A stretch of DNA of 64,000 nucleotides from Nothophaeocryptopus gaeumannii (GCA_031771865.1 JASISA010000009.1:1736001-1800000), one strand, 5' to 3'. Shown: positions 1-10,415, counted from the first letter of the stretch. Notes: generated by a model from the sequence alone, not told the origin. Made by a program: numbers and translations.

Positions 1-478
1 ACGCCTTGTCCTTCGCCTCGGCGTAAGAGTATGCGATAGCATTTGCTGAAGCCCATAACAAGGCTGCAGAAACACCTTCGACGGCACCTCCTGTGTAGGC
101 GAGCCAGGAGTTGCCGCTACGATCATAGTACCAGAGGCCGCCAGTGTACATTGAATATCCGATAGAGCCCAGAAAGACGGTCAAGCTGGGCCCAATTAAG
201 TTCATGATCGATCCACCAAACCATCCTGTTAGAAAGAAGATACCGTACAAAATGGCGTTGACATTGGCGGCTACGATTTGTGATGAAGGCTTTCCGCCGC
301 CAGCACCCAGACCGGTGAGGGCGAGATAGATTCCCGGTAAACAGAAGAGGATCGACCTGATGATTGTTCAGCAAGATTCAGCCAATTTCTATTCAAGAGG
401 GTAAACCATCACAAACCCTGCTACGAAGTTCTGTGTGAACGGATGATTCAGTCGCCAGATCGATTGGACAGAAGGCAT
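1..478 (-). CDS. UNC93-like (DUF895) membrane transporter, 3' part outside window
   Basis: This is the N-terminal part of a multi-pass membrane protein of the major-facilitator-like UNC93/DUF895 family; the rest lies left of base 1. Exon 1 is 478-417 and begins MPSVQSIWRLNHPFTQ; exon 2 runs from 356 off the window. The intron 416-357 (60 nt) has GT-AG ends and a CTGAAT/CTGAAC branch site, and splicing joins the frame cleanly (phase 2). The family signature is the hydrophobic start followed by PGIYLALTGLGAGGGKP, then further membrane helices with Gly/Ala-rich faces (LTGWFGGSIMNLIGP, LWASANAIAYSYAEAKDK). Fungal members are plasma-membrane or vacuolar proteins of unsettled substrate. The gene is transcribed away from the amidohydrolase that starts at 891, so the 412 bases between them probably hold both promoters. 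The family call is firm; the function is not known. Confidence 0.8.
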
Positions 479-890
479 ATTGACCGCAAGTCGTTCGCAC
501 AATGGAGCAATGTGGTGAAAACAGAAACAAGTAGCAATGAGTGTCGAGTGCACTGAAGATGTTCTCATATTTTGCGTTCTTGTGCTCGCGATACAGTCCC
601 GACGACAATGCTTGGCTGCGTGAAACGGGAATTGAGCTGCATCGATAGGCCAACTCTCTTTCTGCAGCACCGGCACTGTATCAATACACCTTCTCTCGGC
701 GAATGAGGCTGCGGCGAAACAGCTGAGGAGACGTTGAAGCTCTCGCCGCCGGCACAATAGCGTCTTCTCGAGAATCTGTAATGTTTCATCGTGCGAATGA
801 GCGACAAAGGTCCAAATTTACGAGCCACGACAGCAAAGCTTGCGACTGCTTTCATTTGCAGTCTATGTCACCGTGCCTTAGTCTTCGACC
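479..890. other. Divergent intergenic region
   Basis: This spacer lies between the divergently transcribed UNC93-like gene and the M20 amidohydrolase. I see no protein with family resemblance, no RNA gene and no repeat here. It presumably holds both promoters. Confidence 0.5.
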
Positions 891-2323
891 ATGGCTTTGG
901 TATCAAGAGCCTGGAGATTGCCAGCTGGACGGAGCCTAAGAGCACGGCTTGTCACTTCATCGTTCCAGGCTCCAAAACGGTGGTTGAGTAGCACCAGTGT
1001 TCGCAGGCAGGCCGCAGCATCCAGCCTTACAGTTAATCAACAGCGACTTTGGGATACCATCCACCACACAGCCCAATGGGGCGCGTCTCCAGAAGGCGGC
1101 GTTCGACGCCTTGCGCTGACACAAGAAGACAAGGCCGTGCGAGATTGGTTCGTAAGGACCGTCCAACAATACGGATGTTCCGTCAAAATCGACCAAATGG
1201 GCAGCATTTTCGCCGTGCGGCCAGGCCAAAGTAATGACATGCCTCCAATTGGCATTGGCTCCCATCTAGATACGCAACCAGCAGGCGGACGGTATGACGG
1301 GATCCTGGGCGTTCAAGCTGGGATCGAGATCCTTCAGACCTTGCACGAGAACCGATATGAGACGTATGCGCCGCTTGCCGTGATCAATTGGACTAATGAG
1401 GAAGGTGCAAGATTCAATACGGGCATGATGGCAAGCGCAGTCTGGGCTGGGAACTTGTCGCTGCAGGATGCGTACGACCACAAAGATTCGAATGGGCTCT
1501 CCTTTCGAGATGAGCTGGAGAAGATCGGTTATCTCGGCCCTGTAGAAGCATCCTTCAAGGCGAATCCACTTTCTGCCCATTTTGAATACCATATCGAGCA
1601 GGGACCGGTGCTTGAAGATGAGAACAAGTCTGTCGGCGTGGTGACTGGAGTCCAAGGGATGACATGGCTTATGATAGACGTAGTCGGGAGGTCGCAACAT
1701 TGCGGAACGACGCCTATCGACCGCAGATCTGATGCCCTTCTCGCGGCAGCTCAGATGATAAGCCGCGTGAATGAGATTGCCTGGGAGAATGGCGGTGTCA
1801 CGACAGTCGGTGTCTTCAGCTCAGATCCGCAAAGTCCTGGTACTATTCCAGGACAGGCGAGGTTCAGTGTGGACATCGAGCATCTAGACAACGGCACCAT
1901 GGACCTCATGAACCAGGAAGTCCGTAAGTCTTGCAAGGCGATTGGCGAGAAGCATGGGTGCACAGTCGACATAGAGCAAATCTGGAGGAGCGCTGCGGTA
2001 TCTTTCGACGAGGCATGCATCGGCGCTGTACGTCAAGCTGCAATATCGCGGGTTGGGCTTTCCGGCTATCGAGAGCTCCCGGCCGGTGCAGGGCATGATA
2101 GTGTCAACACCTCATATCATTGTCCAACTTCGATGGTGTTTATTCCATCAAAAGATGGTATCTCGCATCATCCCTCGGAGTTTTCAACGCCCGAGCACTG
2201 GTGAGTTCCAAGGCATCTCTTCCTGGAAGTCATACACTGACTATTCACAGTGCATTGGGAACGCAGGTGTTGATGAAAGCGGTGCTTGCCTACGACGAGA
2301 TCTTGCGTAGTCGAAGTCATTGA
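891..2323 (+). CDS. M20-family amidohydrolase (N-carbamoyl-L-amino-acid hydrolase / allantoate amidohydrolase type)
   Basis: This is a two-exon gene, 891-2200 and 2251-2323, giving 460 residues. The 50-nt intron (GTGAGT...CACAG, branch CTGAC) restores the conserved tail reading EHCALGTQVL, which a reading without splicing would lose. It belongs to the hydantoinase/carbamoylase branch of the M20 di-metal peptidases, which hydrolyse the C-N bond of ureido compounds such as N-carbamoyl amino acids, allantoate or ureidoglycine. Metal ligands are visible: H125 and D127 in GSHLDTQ, D136 in GGRYDG, and E170/E171 in NEEGARF. HIEQGPVLE, TTPIDRRSDAL and GAGHDSV are further family motifs. The first 40 residues are Arg/Ser-rich without acidic residues and resemble a mitochondrial targeting peptide. 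It ends 15 bases from the convergent alpha/beta hydrolase. The exact substrate cannot be read from sequence. Confidence 0.88.
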
Positions 2324-2338
2324 CATTGTGCTGCGACA

Positions 2339-3289
2339 TCAATTATCTACTAGCCATGAACAGACTTCTACTGCCACTCTCTCTGGCTGGTCTACCATGA
2401 TCAAATGCCCCGCTTGAGGTATCGTCACAAAGTCCTTCAGTCGCGGACCGAGCATCCTCGCCAGTTGGTCCATCTTCTCTCGTGGTATCCACTTGTCGCT
2501 TTCGCCCCACATGATCTTGACCGGACAGCGTACTTTCTCGTATAGGTTCTGATCCAGCATCTCCGCAACATCGCCGTCGTTCGCTTGAGCGATTTGCCTG
2601 AAGAAATTCATCTGCGGGTTTGGCATGCTCGAAGACTCGTGCATCGTGGGCTCGTCCAGAAGCCATGGTTGGGCCAGGGAATCTTCCCATTTGCTTCTCC
2701 GCTCATTGGGGTCGTGAAATGCGCTTCGGACGGTAGATCGTAGCAGTGCTTCATATTGTCCATAGGGCAGCTTCAGGAAGAATTCAGCTTCGGATCTAGC
2801 CAGTTTGTAGAAGCCATCTCCCCAGGGCAGAACGGTGTTGGTGTCCATCAGGCAAAGACTGCGAAAGTCGCAACGGTGAAGTAGGTGTGTCCGTAGAGCA
2901 ATCGTTCCTGCAATGTCGTGCGCAATGACGGCGGGTGCTTCCCGTCCCTCTCTTCCGTCAATCCTCAGATGTGCCAGTAGCTCATTCAAGGTTGAGGCCT
3001 GGAGCTTGACAGATGTGTCGCCCTCGAACAGCTTTGAGTCCGACTCGCCCGGCTGGCGCTCGTAGAGTTGAGATTCGCCATAGCCGGGAAGGTCGTAGAG
3101 CAGTATGCGGTATCTGCCAGTCGCTGAGAGAGCTTCTGCTAGGGGCAGGAATGTGACCGACGACCATGGAGTGCCGTGGACGAACACAACGGTGCTGACT
3201 TCGGCGGCTTTGACGGACGATGGGCTGGGCTCCAGTATGGAGTATCTGACGGTCCAGCCTTGGTGGTGGAGTGATTGCGTGAGCTTCAT
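2339..3289 (-). CDS. Alpha/beta hydrolase with an aspartate nucleophile
   Basis: This is an intronless 316-residue protein. It has the alpha/beta-hydrolase order of motifs: the oxyanion-hole strand FVHGTPW (about 36-42), a DLPGYGES turn (66-73), the nucleophile elbow AHDIAG with D125 where serine esterases have Ser, an acid in WGESDKW, and the catalytic His in QAGHLIMVDQPE. An Asp nucleophile is typical of haloalkane dehalogenases, fluoroacetate dehalogenases and epoxide hydrolases, so hydrolysis through an alkyl-enzyme ester is likely. The substrate is unknown. I start at the ATG at 3289 (MKLTQ); the few codons upstream contain no ATG. It is convergent with, and nearly abuts, the amidohydrolase. 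No targeting signal is seen, so it is probably cytosolic. Confidence 0.85.
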   Translation of the reverse strand: MKLTQSLHHQGWTVRYSILEPSPSSVKAAEVSTVVFVHGTPWSSVTFLPLAEALSATGRYRILLYDLPGYGESQLYERQPGESDSKLFEGDTSVKLQASTLNELLAHLRIDGREGREAPAVIAHDIAGTIALRTHLLHRCDFRSLCLMDTNTVLPWGDGFYKLARSEAEFFLKLPYGQYEALLRSTVRSAFHDPNERRSKWEDSLAQPWLLDEPTMHESSSMPNPQMNFFRQIAQANDGDVAEMLDQNLYEKVRCPVKIMWGESDKWIPREKMDQLARMLGPRLKDFVTIPQAGHLIMVDQPERVAVEVCSWLVDN

Positions 3290-3800
3290 ATTGTACACGT
3301 GCTGCTTGTGAGTGGCGGCTGCTCGGAGTGAGATGGGAATGAAACCTCATCGTCCACGGACGAGCTCTTACCTATGTATCTTCACCTTGCTGCCACAATT
3401 CAACAGCAAACATGCGGCAGTCGAGCAGTATCGGGACTAGAGTGCGACGCTTGCATTGCTGCCAATATCTTAATCGATATTGTCTTACGAAGAGGAAGGA
3501 AAGTTGTCGTCGAGATGACGGAGATGGTTGCTGCCGATGTAGTCTTGGCATCTATCCTCCCAGCGATTGGGTGGAGCAGTATCGGACGCTAGCGGAAGGC
3601 TTAACTCTATCTGACAGAAGCTACCACGCGCTCAACGTTGTTTTTATGCTTCTCCTGAGCCTCGCTGAGAAGAGTCCGCTAAGCCACCTTACATTTCCTG
3701 TCATGCTGTCGCCAACAAGTACAACAGCTGGAAGGGCTCCGGACTGAATTTACTCACTCATACTCCGACGAACTTGCCAAAGCTAACGAAAGTCGACGCA
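3290..3800. other. Intergenic region
   Basis: About 500 bases between the divergent alpha/beta hydrolase and the F-box gene. Short open frames occur, but none shows a domain or an intron-exon structure. No RNA gene or repeat is seen. Confidence 0.45.
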
Positions 3801-4626
3801 ATGATATCCCGAGAAAACAAACCAACAACTTCCTCCGCGGCAGCACGCGAAGCCCTCATGACATTCGAGCTCCTTGAGCACATCCTCACGGATCTCCCCA
3901 TGAAAGACCTCTTGCTCGCTCAACGAGTGTGCCGTCAATTAGACCAGGTCATCGGCCGCTCCAGACCTCTGCAGCAGAATCTCTTCTTCCTTCAGCGAAA
4001 GGAACCCGAGTTCTTCTGGAAATACAACCACCACGCTCGATACAGCTGGATTGTAGAAAAGCTTCCACCGAGTCAGGCACCAGGCCCTTCACATGACCGT
4101 GCCAAGCCAGGGCCCGAGTTTCCATTTCCGAATCCCTTGCACGCGTGACATACCTCACCCAAGCTGAGCCAACAATCTAGTCTTCGATCGTACTGAAAGG
4201 GATCCTTCCAGCGGACTCGTGAATGACGCTTCCAGTGACGGTGGTGGGGGTTTCGAATTTCCATCCACATCCTATCAACGCCAATCTTGGAGATTCCCCG
4301 AAGCGTCATGGCGACGTATGCTGGTTTCCCAGCCTCCCATCGAGTACTGTGCAATCGAGGGGTATTCTGGCGAGGAGGAGAAGATTTGCACGGACAACAA
4401 GGGCAGTGGTGGGTTGACGGCGGGTGAAGTCTGGGCAGAGAATCAACGCATCGACCCGGATAGAAGCGGTCGGGCCTCCTACGCGCCATACTGGTACACT
4501 CCTACTGGAGCGTTGTATGCACGAGAGGAGGATCTTAGAGAGTATGAGACGTTTAAAGACAAGCAGTACATGTTGAGGAAATTGAATGGTTGCGAATGCG
4601 GATGCGAGACTGGGTCATATGTTTGA
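3801..4626 (+). CDS. F-box protein, splice model uncertain (possibly disrupted)
   Basis: An F-box is clear in the first part: from the ATG at 3801, TFELLEHILTDLPMKDLLLAQRVCRQL reads as the helix pattern that binds Skp1, followed by LQQNLFFL as in many fungal F-box proteins. This frame ends at the TGA at 4146-4148, soon after a PFPNPLHA segment that resembles the NPLL motif of the family. A second frame, open from 4168 to 4626, continues the family pattern (ASWRRMLVSQPPIEYCAIEG). I could not find a GT-AG pair that joins the two in phase: GTGACA at 4145 to CTAG at 4180 would give a 36-nt intron in the wrong phase. An earlier donor near 4100 would work but removes NPLHA. So the gene is either spliced unusually or carries a small frameshift. 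The role would be substrate recognition in an SCF ubiquitin ligase. Confidence 0.55.
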
Positions 4627-5086
4627 ATCGAGGTGCGACCCATAGGGCGGAAGGAGACGTAGGAAAGATGATCTTCGAATTTTCTTCCCCACAGGCGGTT
4701 TCCTCGTCTATGAAAGACATCGCTTGCCCGTCAAAGTCTATCTTGCCCGCCGAGAACTTCTACTCGATGAATGCTGATGAATGCACCTCTTCCAAATAAC
4801 GCGAGGCGGTCACGTATTTGGAGATCATACATACAGTAGACACAGTATCTGATCTCTGACCAACTCTTCTACCAATGTAGGGTGCTTGCGAGCTCCAGCT
4901 TGTGAAGTATTCTGACAGCTTTGACGTAGCACAATTGTAGCCAGGACTGAGTATCCTTGTCCGATACTTGCGTCGAGGTCGCTCTATGATGACGGGCTGT
5001 TGTTCTGGAGAGCGGCAAAGGTTGTTCGCTGAGCCAGTGAAGAGATCGTTACGAGAAGTCAGAAGCTTCTCGTCTGCTACCCACGC
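4627..5086. other. Intergenic region
   Basis: This spacer lies between the ends of the convergent F-box gene and Clr5-like gene. No supported gene, RNA or repeat is seen. Confidence 0.45.
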
Positions 5087-5872
5087 TCAAGTGAATGGTT
5101 CAGGATCGGCGTAGTGCTGACCGTATGTCAAAGCAGGGTCGAAGTTCGAAATGTTGTTGGCGGCCAACGCTGGATCCAGGACGTCTCGAGGAACATAGTG
5201 ATCCTGTAAAGCGTCTTGCTCTCCACCCTGAGGCTGTTGGGGTTGCGGCATCCGCTGCGCTCCTTCCTGATTCTGCTTTTCCAGCTGCTTCTGCCTCGTG
5301 CTCTTCATTTGCAGCTTCAGTCTCCTTGCTTGTCCTTCCGGATCGATCTTCCTCGAGACCTCATAGACCATATCCCTGCCGTTGATATTGTACTTCGCCC
5401 TCAAGTACTTATGCAGCTTCTTCATCGACATATCTCGTACCTCCTCATTCTCATACTCCTTCCTGATGATCTCCTCAAGATGACTCTCAGCAACGGAGCG
5501 CTGGTCCTTTGCGGTCCTCTTGTACATGCCCATTTCCTTGCGCAATTTCGCGACGCGAGATGGGTGCAAGTCGTATCCATGCTTCAGTAACTCCGCCTGC
5601 GCGGCCTCATCGGTGAGCTGTAGTCGGTCGAAGCAGTGCTTAACGCGCATGCGAAGAGCAGGCGAGTCTTCCCACTGCGGCCGTCTGCTCCTCAAGTTCC
5701 ACGCGGAGAGCTGTTTCAGCAGCGTCGAACGGCCGACTTCCAAATTGTGCGTCATCTGTAGCTCGATCAGGATCTCGTCGACGGTGACTTTGGCATTGTG
5801 CTGCTCGGTGATCCAGTCTCGGTGGTTCTCGAGTTTCTTGGAGGGTCGGCCAACGGGCTTCCCGGTGCCCAT
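5087..5872 (-). CDS. Clr5-type helix-turn-helix DNA-binding protein
   Basis: This is an intronless 261-residue protein starting MGTGKPVGRPSKK at 5872; in-frame codons upstream lack an ATG. The N-terminus has an AT-hook-like GRPSKK. It is followed by a Clr5-type helix-turn-helix (about residues 18-60: WITEQHNAKVTVDEILIEL, then a second helix LEVGRSTLLKQLSAW). This domain type, related to transposase DNA-binding domains, is common in filamentous ascomycetes. A charged middle region (HLEEIIRKEYENEEV) may form a coiled coil. The C-terminus is Gln/Pro-rich and acidic, like an activation or linker region. A nuclear regulatory role is inferred; no target is known. Its start faces the start of the transcription-factor-like gene at 6200, 327 bases away. 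Confidence 0.7.
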   Translation of the reverse strand: MGTGKPVGRPSKKLENHRDWITEQHNAKVTVDEILIELQMTHNLEVGRSTLLKQLSAWNLRSRRPQWEDSPALRMRVKHCFDRLQLTDEAAQAELLKHGYDLHPSRVAKLRKEMGMYKRTAKDQRSVAESHLEEIIRKEYENEEVRDMSMKKLHKYLRAKYNINGRDMVYEVSRKIDPEGQARRLKLQMKSTRQKQLEKQNQEGAQRMPQPQQPQGGEQDALQDHYVPRDVLDPALAANNISNFDPALTYGQHYADPEPFT

Positions 5873-6199
5873 CGTGGTAGATGATTTGGTGGTGCGGCTA
5901 CTATGAGCTGCGTGTAGCGACACACTCGCCCGTCTTCGTCTTGCCGAATTGCCATGCGAAGAGAAGGCTGCTGCGAATGGATGTAGTCGCTGTAGTCCCG
6001 TCGTCGGCTCGGACTTTTCTCGGGACGGAGTCAGGTCCGCGAGGCCGCTTCTTGGTCTTCGGCTGCTGACATGCTCACTTCACCTTCAACAACCATGCAT
6101 ATGCCTTAAGCGATGGCTCGGCAGCTTCTACGACCACGACGTTGTACCGCTACATGATCCCCGGCTATCGGCTATCGATAACACAAATCTTCAAGCACA
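5873..6199. other. Divergent intergenic region
   Basis: A 327-base spacer between two regulators transcribed apart from each other (5872 leftwards, 6200 rightwards). It probably holds both promoters. I looked here for an upstream exon coding a normal Zn2Cys6 cluster for the gene at 6200 and did not find one. Confidence 0.45.
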
Positions 6200-7861
6200 A
6201 TGGACCAGAAGCAACGCGACAGTATGCTCACGGAATCTGGCATCATTCGGGACTTCTCAAAGGCTCGATCGAGAAGGATTCCAGTGCCGCGGCCGCATAA
6301 GAAACGTGGTCCCAAATCTCGGCCCTCGCGAGTGCCGTGCGATGACTGTATCCTGCAAGCGAGTCTGAACCGCGATGCAGAGCTATGCTCCGACTGCCAG
6401 GCCGTCACGACTCAGAGAAGAGCTCGCAGGAGCAAGCACATATCGCAGCCCTCGATAGAAGCCAGTGTGCCGCACGTGATCGCGCGGCGATTGGGTAGAA
6501 CCAACGAGCGTGAACAGCGAGCTTTCGACTTTTTCATCCGTCACAGCAGTCCGCAACTGGCAGGTTTCTTCGATTCTACCTTCTGGCAAAGCATGGTACC
6601 ACTGGCGGCGACCCATTTCCCAGCTCTTATGCACATCGTTGCTGCAGTGGGTGCCTTACATGAGCATCTGCTACGCCCATACAGCCGGGATGCTTCGACG
6701 TACCGATTTGCTCTAGAGCAATGCAACAAGTCGATTGTCCTGCTTCAACGCTTGACATCTGACACCGATGTCAGGCTCACCCTGGTGGCTTCCACTCTGT
6801 TTACGTGTTTCGAGGCCTTACAAGGCAACTCCTCGATAGCTGTTACCCACGCGACTTACGGGCAAGCTCTCTACCACGCCAATAAAACTCAGCATCTCGT
6901 GGACAAAAGCAAGGCCGCAGCTTTCCCCATAGGGGACGATGACCTTTACACTATTTTGATTCGACTGGCCACTCAGTCGAAAGGCTTGCTGGGCAGGGAC
7001 TTCAAATCTCTGCAGCTGCCTGGTCCAGACGCCTTCGACACCCGCCGGCAATTTTGTAGCTTGTCCGATGCGCGCGTTGACCTGGAGTTGCTTCTTAACA
7101 GGATGATGATATTCATCATGGACGTCGATGAGCAAACGTACCCTGAGCTTGAGAGAGCTAACCAAGACAAACGAGACCAGTTCGAAGAATGGACCTGCTC
7201 CTGGAAGGCTCGATTTGCTGAACTCCTCGCCGAAATGCAGACGTCATGCAATACCCAACTGAAACGGGCTGCCAAGGTTTTGCAAGCTCATCACATATGT
7301 GCAGAGATCTTGTGCGATCTTGACCTCACACTAGGAGAACTTGGCTGGGATGCTTTTCGACATCACTTCTCTACCATAGTAGATTTGGCGGAGGAGGTTC
7401 TTCTTGATGACACTTCTACCAACACCTCGGGCTCAGCCAGCCGAGAGTTTCTGTGCTTTAGCATGGGCATAGTTGAGCCTCTGTTTCGTACAGTCCGCCG
7501 CTGTCGGGATCCCTTACTACGCAGACGCGCCCTCGATCTGCTTGATAAGTCCCCGGTACATGACGGCCTCTTCGACTCGCGGAGTCTTCGTACGATCGCA
7601 AGAGAAATTATCGCCGTGGAAGAGTCCAATCTTTCTGTGCTAAGCCTGGACATCTCGAACATCGATCTACGGAGCCGTATCTCGGAGGCTTGGTCGGATT
7701 CCTGCCCTGTGGACAGCAGAATAGTGGTTCCTCAAGAGCAAGATCGCATCGTATACAAGCGAGCTTTGCCAAAACAAGCTCCAGGGTTTCGATTGCACCC
7801 GGATCTTTTGAAGAACGATCTGTATGACAAGCTGGCTTGCGCACCTATTTTCTGCGTCTGA
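6200..7861 (+). CDS. Fungal-specific transcription-factor-like protein without a canonical zinc cluster
   Basis: This is a 553-residue intronless reading frame starting at the ATG at 6200. From about residue 100 it matches the fungal-specific transcription factor middle domain (Fungal_trans_2/DUF3468 kind): RAFDFFIRHSSPQLAGFFDS, then LAATHFPALMHIVAAVGALHEHL, then helical repeats (ALEQCNKSIVLLQRL, TLFTCFEALQG). Family members normally begin with a CX2CX6C...CX2CX6C zinc cluster. Here the N-terminus instead has a basic stretch (RPHKKRGPKSRPSR) and only four cysteines, CDDC, 12 residues, CSDC. This could be a decayed or alternative metal site, or the DNA-binding part may have been lost. Nuclear localisation is likely from the basic region. 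Start, length and frame are intact, so it is probably expressed. Confidence 0.7.
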   Translation: MDQKQRDSMLTESGIIRDFSKARSRRIPVPRPHKKRGPKSRPSRVPCDDCILQASLNRDAELCSDCQAVTTQRRARRSKHISQPSIEASVPHVIARRLGRTNEREQRAFDFFIRHSSPQLAGFFDSTFWQSMVPLAATHFPALMHIVAAVGALHEHLLRPYSRDASTYRFALEQCNKSIVLLQRLTSDTDVRLTLVASTLFTCFEALQGNSSIAVTHATYGQALYHANKTQHLVDKSKAAAFPIGDDDLYTILIRLATQSKGLLGRDFKSLQLPGPDAFDTRRQFCSLSDARVDLELLLNRMMIFIMDVDEQTYPELERANQDKRDQFEEWTCSWKARFAELLAEMQTSCNTQLKRAAKVLQAHHICAEILCDLDLTLGELGWDAFRHHFSTIVDLAEEVLLDDTSTNTSGSASREFLCFSMGIVEPLFRTVRRCRDPLLRRRALDLLDKSPVHDGLFDSRSLRTIAREIIAVEESNLSVLSLDISNIDLRSRISEAWSDSCPVDSRIVVPQEQDRIVYKRALPKQAPGFRLHPDLLKNDLYDKLACAPIFCV

Positions 7862-8425
7862 AGGTGTCGCAATGCTCTTGAACTGGACAAAAGGGCCCGG
7901 TGCGGCTCGGACTTCACCTTCTACTCTCGTCCGAGGCCTAGCCGACATTCTTGAAATTTGGTGTCACTACCTCGCGGTGGCGCCTGCTTCCTGTTCAATG
8001 GCACCTCTGTTCAAGGGAATGCAGCCCGATGATCGAACAGGGAGTCGTCAGCCTAGGCAAGGTCGATCACGCTGTGACACTCTATCCGAGCTTGAGTGAA
8101 GCTTCGACAAAGCTTGTGTGCGTGGACGACCCTAAGATTATCTGGGTCTTCTTCGGCAGGGTGACATCCCTGCGGCACTGCACTCGTTCATCGTTTATGC
8201 GGCTCCACAGAGAGGCGAATGATGGGTTCACGGCATCTGTTCAGGAACATCCGACCGCCCAGTATGTTATTATACTCCGAGATCTGGAAAAGTGTGTGAT
8301 CAAACAAGCCGAGTACTGGACTTGAAAAGGATCTCTCGCGTGCTTCGGAGATTTCCGTAGACTTCTGTCTTAATCAACCACTACTTTCAAGTCCAACAGG
8401 TACAATCTCTGGTCATCCTCTCAGT
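7862..8425. other. Intergenic region
   Basis: About 560 bases between the transcription-factor-like gene and the tannase pseudogene. One open frame (7951-8325) has no recognisable domain and no gene-like context, so I leave it uncalled. Confidence 0.4.
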
Positions 8426-10175
8426 ATGAAAGCCAGCAATGCGCTGGCCGCCCTGGCCTCTGGCACATCAGCAGCTGCTACCAACAACTGCAGTGTTACA
8501 GCTATTCAGTCTCTTATTGCTCGTCTTGACCTGCCAGACACCAATGCTACTGTTGCGCTTGCCTACAGGATCAACTCCAACGCCGCGCTACAACAGTCCA
8601 AGACCATGGTTGCTGCTCCACACTTTCAAGTCAACCTACCACCCGTGTGTGCCTTCAGGATCAACGGTTCGACGACTGCAGGAATCAACTTTGACTTTGC
8701 TGCGCTGTTTCCAGATACCTGGAATTAGCGACTATTTATGAAATGCTCACATGCCGGCGATTCGATATGTACTTACGTTTGCTCTTAGGCCGTCACCCCG
8801 GACAATGGCATCGAGTGGGCGACGATGAGCGCAGGCCTCAAGTATGGCTTTGCAGTGATCGGATCAAACATTGGACAAGATGTGGTTAACTACGACGACT
8901 CCTGGATGACTGGACCAGATGCGCTGATCGAGTGGGGTTACCGAGCTATGTACGAATCCACTGTTCTCGGCAAAGCTTTGGCGAAGGCCTGGTATGGTAC
9001 CTCGTCCAGCTACCATTACCTCGCTGGGTGCTCCACAGGTGGCCGCCAGTCCTTTAGATCCATTCAGATATATCCGGACGACTACGATGGCAACCTCGCA
9101 GGTGCCCCAGCGTGGTGGACGACGCATCAACAGCCATTTTACTTGAAGCCAACCAGTTACAGCGCTCCTGCGAACTCGACTCACTCTATCTCCGATTCGA
9201 TGTACAGTGTCATCAGCGACGAAATTCTCCGACAATGCGATCCTTAGGACGGGCTCACTGATAAAGTCCTCTCGGATCCGGAAGGCTGCAATTTCGATCC
9301 CACGACTTTGCTATGCAGCATGAACAAGACCACCAGCTGTCTGTATGGCGAGCAGATTCAGACGTTGTACAAACTCTACAACGACTTAGTAGACGTCAAC
9401 CAAACATTCGTCTAGCCTCGCTTATACTACGGCAGCGACGCCAGCTGGACGCAACAAGCAGGAGATGGCGACGAATCTACCATCTCATCTGAATACTGGT
9501 ACATGCGAAACTTGCTCAACCTCACTGTCCTTACATGGAAAGACCTCGACTACAGTGTTGTCCAGCTTGCAGATGCGACTGATCCTGGCAACGCCACCGC
9601 CCATGACTTCGACTTTTCGCCATTCTACCAAAAGGGCGGAAAGCTCATCCACTGGCACGGCTTCTCCGATGCTGCTGTCTGTCCAGGAGCTAGCGTTTAC
9701 TTCCATGATCATGTGAAGCAGGAAGCACTCAGCAAGGGCATGAACGTAACCGACTTCTACCGCATGTTCTCCATCCCCGGACTAGAGTACGTCCCACCAC
9801 CCCATCAAACGCCTCAATTCACTAACCCGTCCCAGACACTGCACTGGCACACCCTCAAACCAAGACGCCTCCTGGTATCTAGCCCGCCCCTACCAAGCCA
9901 GCAATTTCAAATTTCTTCCAGACAATGTAGTCGACAACAACGTTCATGATTCGATGCTATCTCTTTCGGCATGAATGGATAATAGCGCCGCACCAGATTA
10001 TCTGGTGACTACGAATCTCTTTAATAACTCTGATGCAAAGACTTTGAAGCATAATCGGAGGATTTGTCCGTATCCGCAGCAGGCGAAGTACATTGGCACT
10101 GGGAATAGCTCGCAGGAGGATAATTGGAATTGTGTGGATTCGTACTGCGGGGGAAGTAGCGTTGTGGGCGGATGA
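8426..10175 (+). pseudogene. Tannase/feruloyl esterase family pseudogene
   Basis: The family is clear: WYGTSSSYHYLAGCSTGGRQ holds the CS nucleophile motif, KLIHWHGFSDAAV the acid region, and GLEHCTGTPS the HC motif, so the CS-D-HC catalytic set is still readable. The gene is broken. The first frame ends in TAG at 8726-8728 just where members have a GRFLAVGNGG-like loop, and that segment is missing. Further in-frame stops are TAG at 9245-9247, TAG at 9413-9415 and TGA at 9972-9974, the last where a Trp or similar residue is expected before APDYLVTT. An intron 9787-9835 (GTACGT...CCCAG) is still intact and needed to reach the HC motif. The N-terminus resembles a worn signal peptide. When intact it would have been a secreted esterase acting on gallate or hydroxycinnamate esters of plant material. 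The lesions cannot be removed by splicing. Confidence 0.85.
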
Positions 10176-10415
10176 GTCCGTCTTTTGGTTGGGAGCGCGC
10201 TCGGGTAATGATGACATGGGAGCGGCGCGCAGAAGACGCTTGAAGTAAGAGAAGCAAGTGAATGCAAGACTTGTTCCGACCATCTATTCAAGCCAGTCCT
10301 ACGACTCAGCCATACTCATCTGCGTAAGCGGTATCATAATATCGCTTTTATATTCAAGCTTCCCTCCCCAAACGTCAACTTCCTCGCCAGCCCTTTTTCA
10401 TACTCTCCGCGACGC

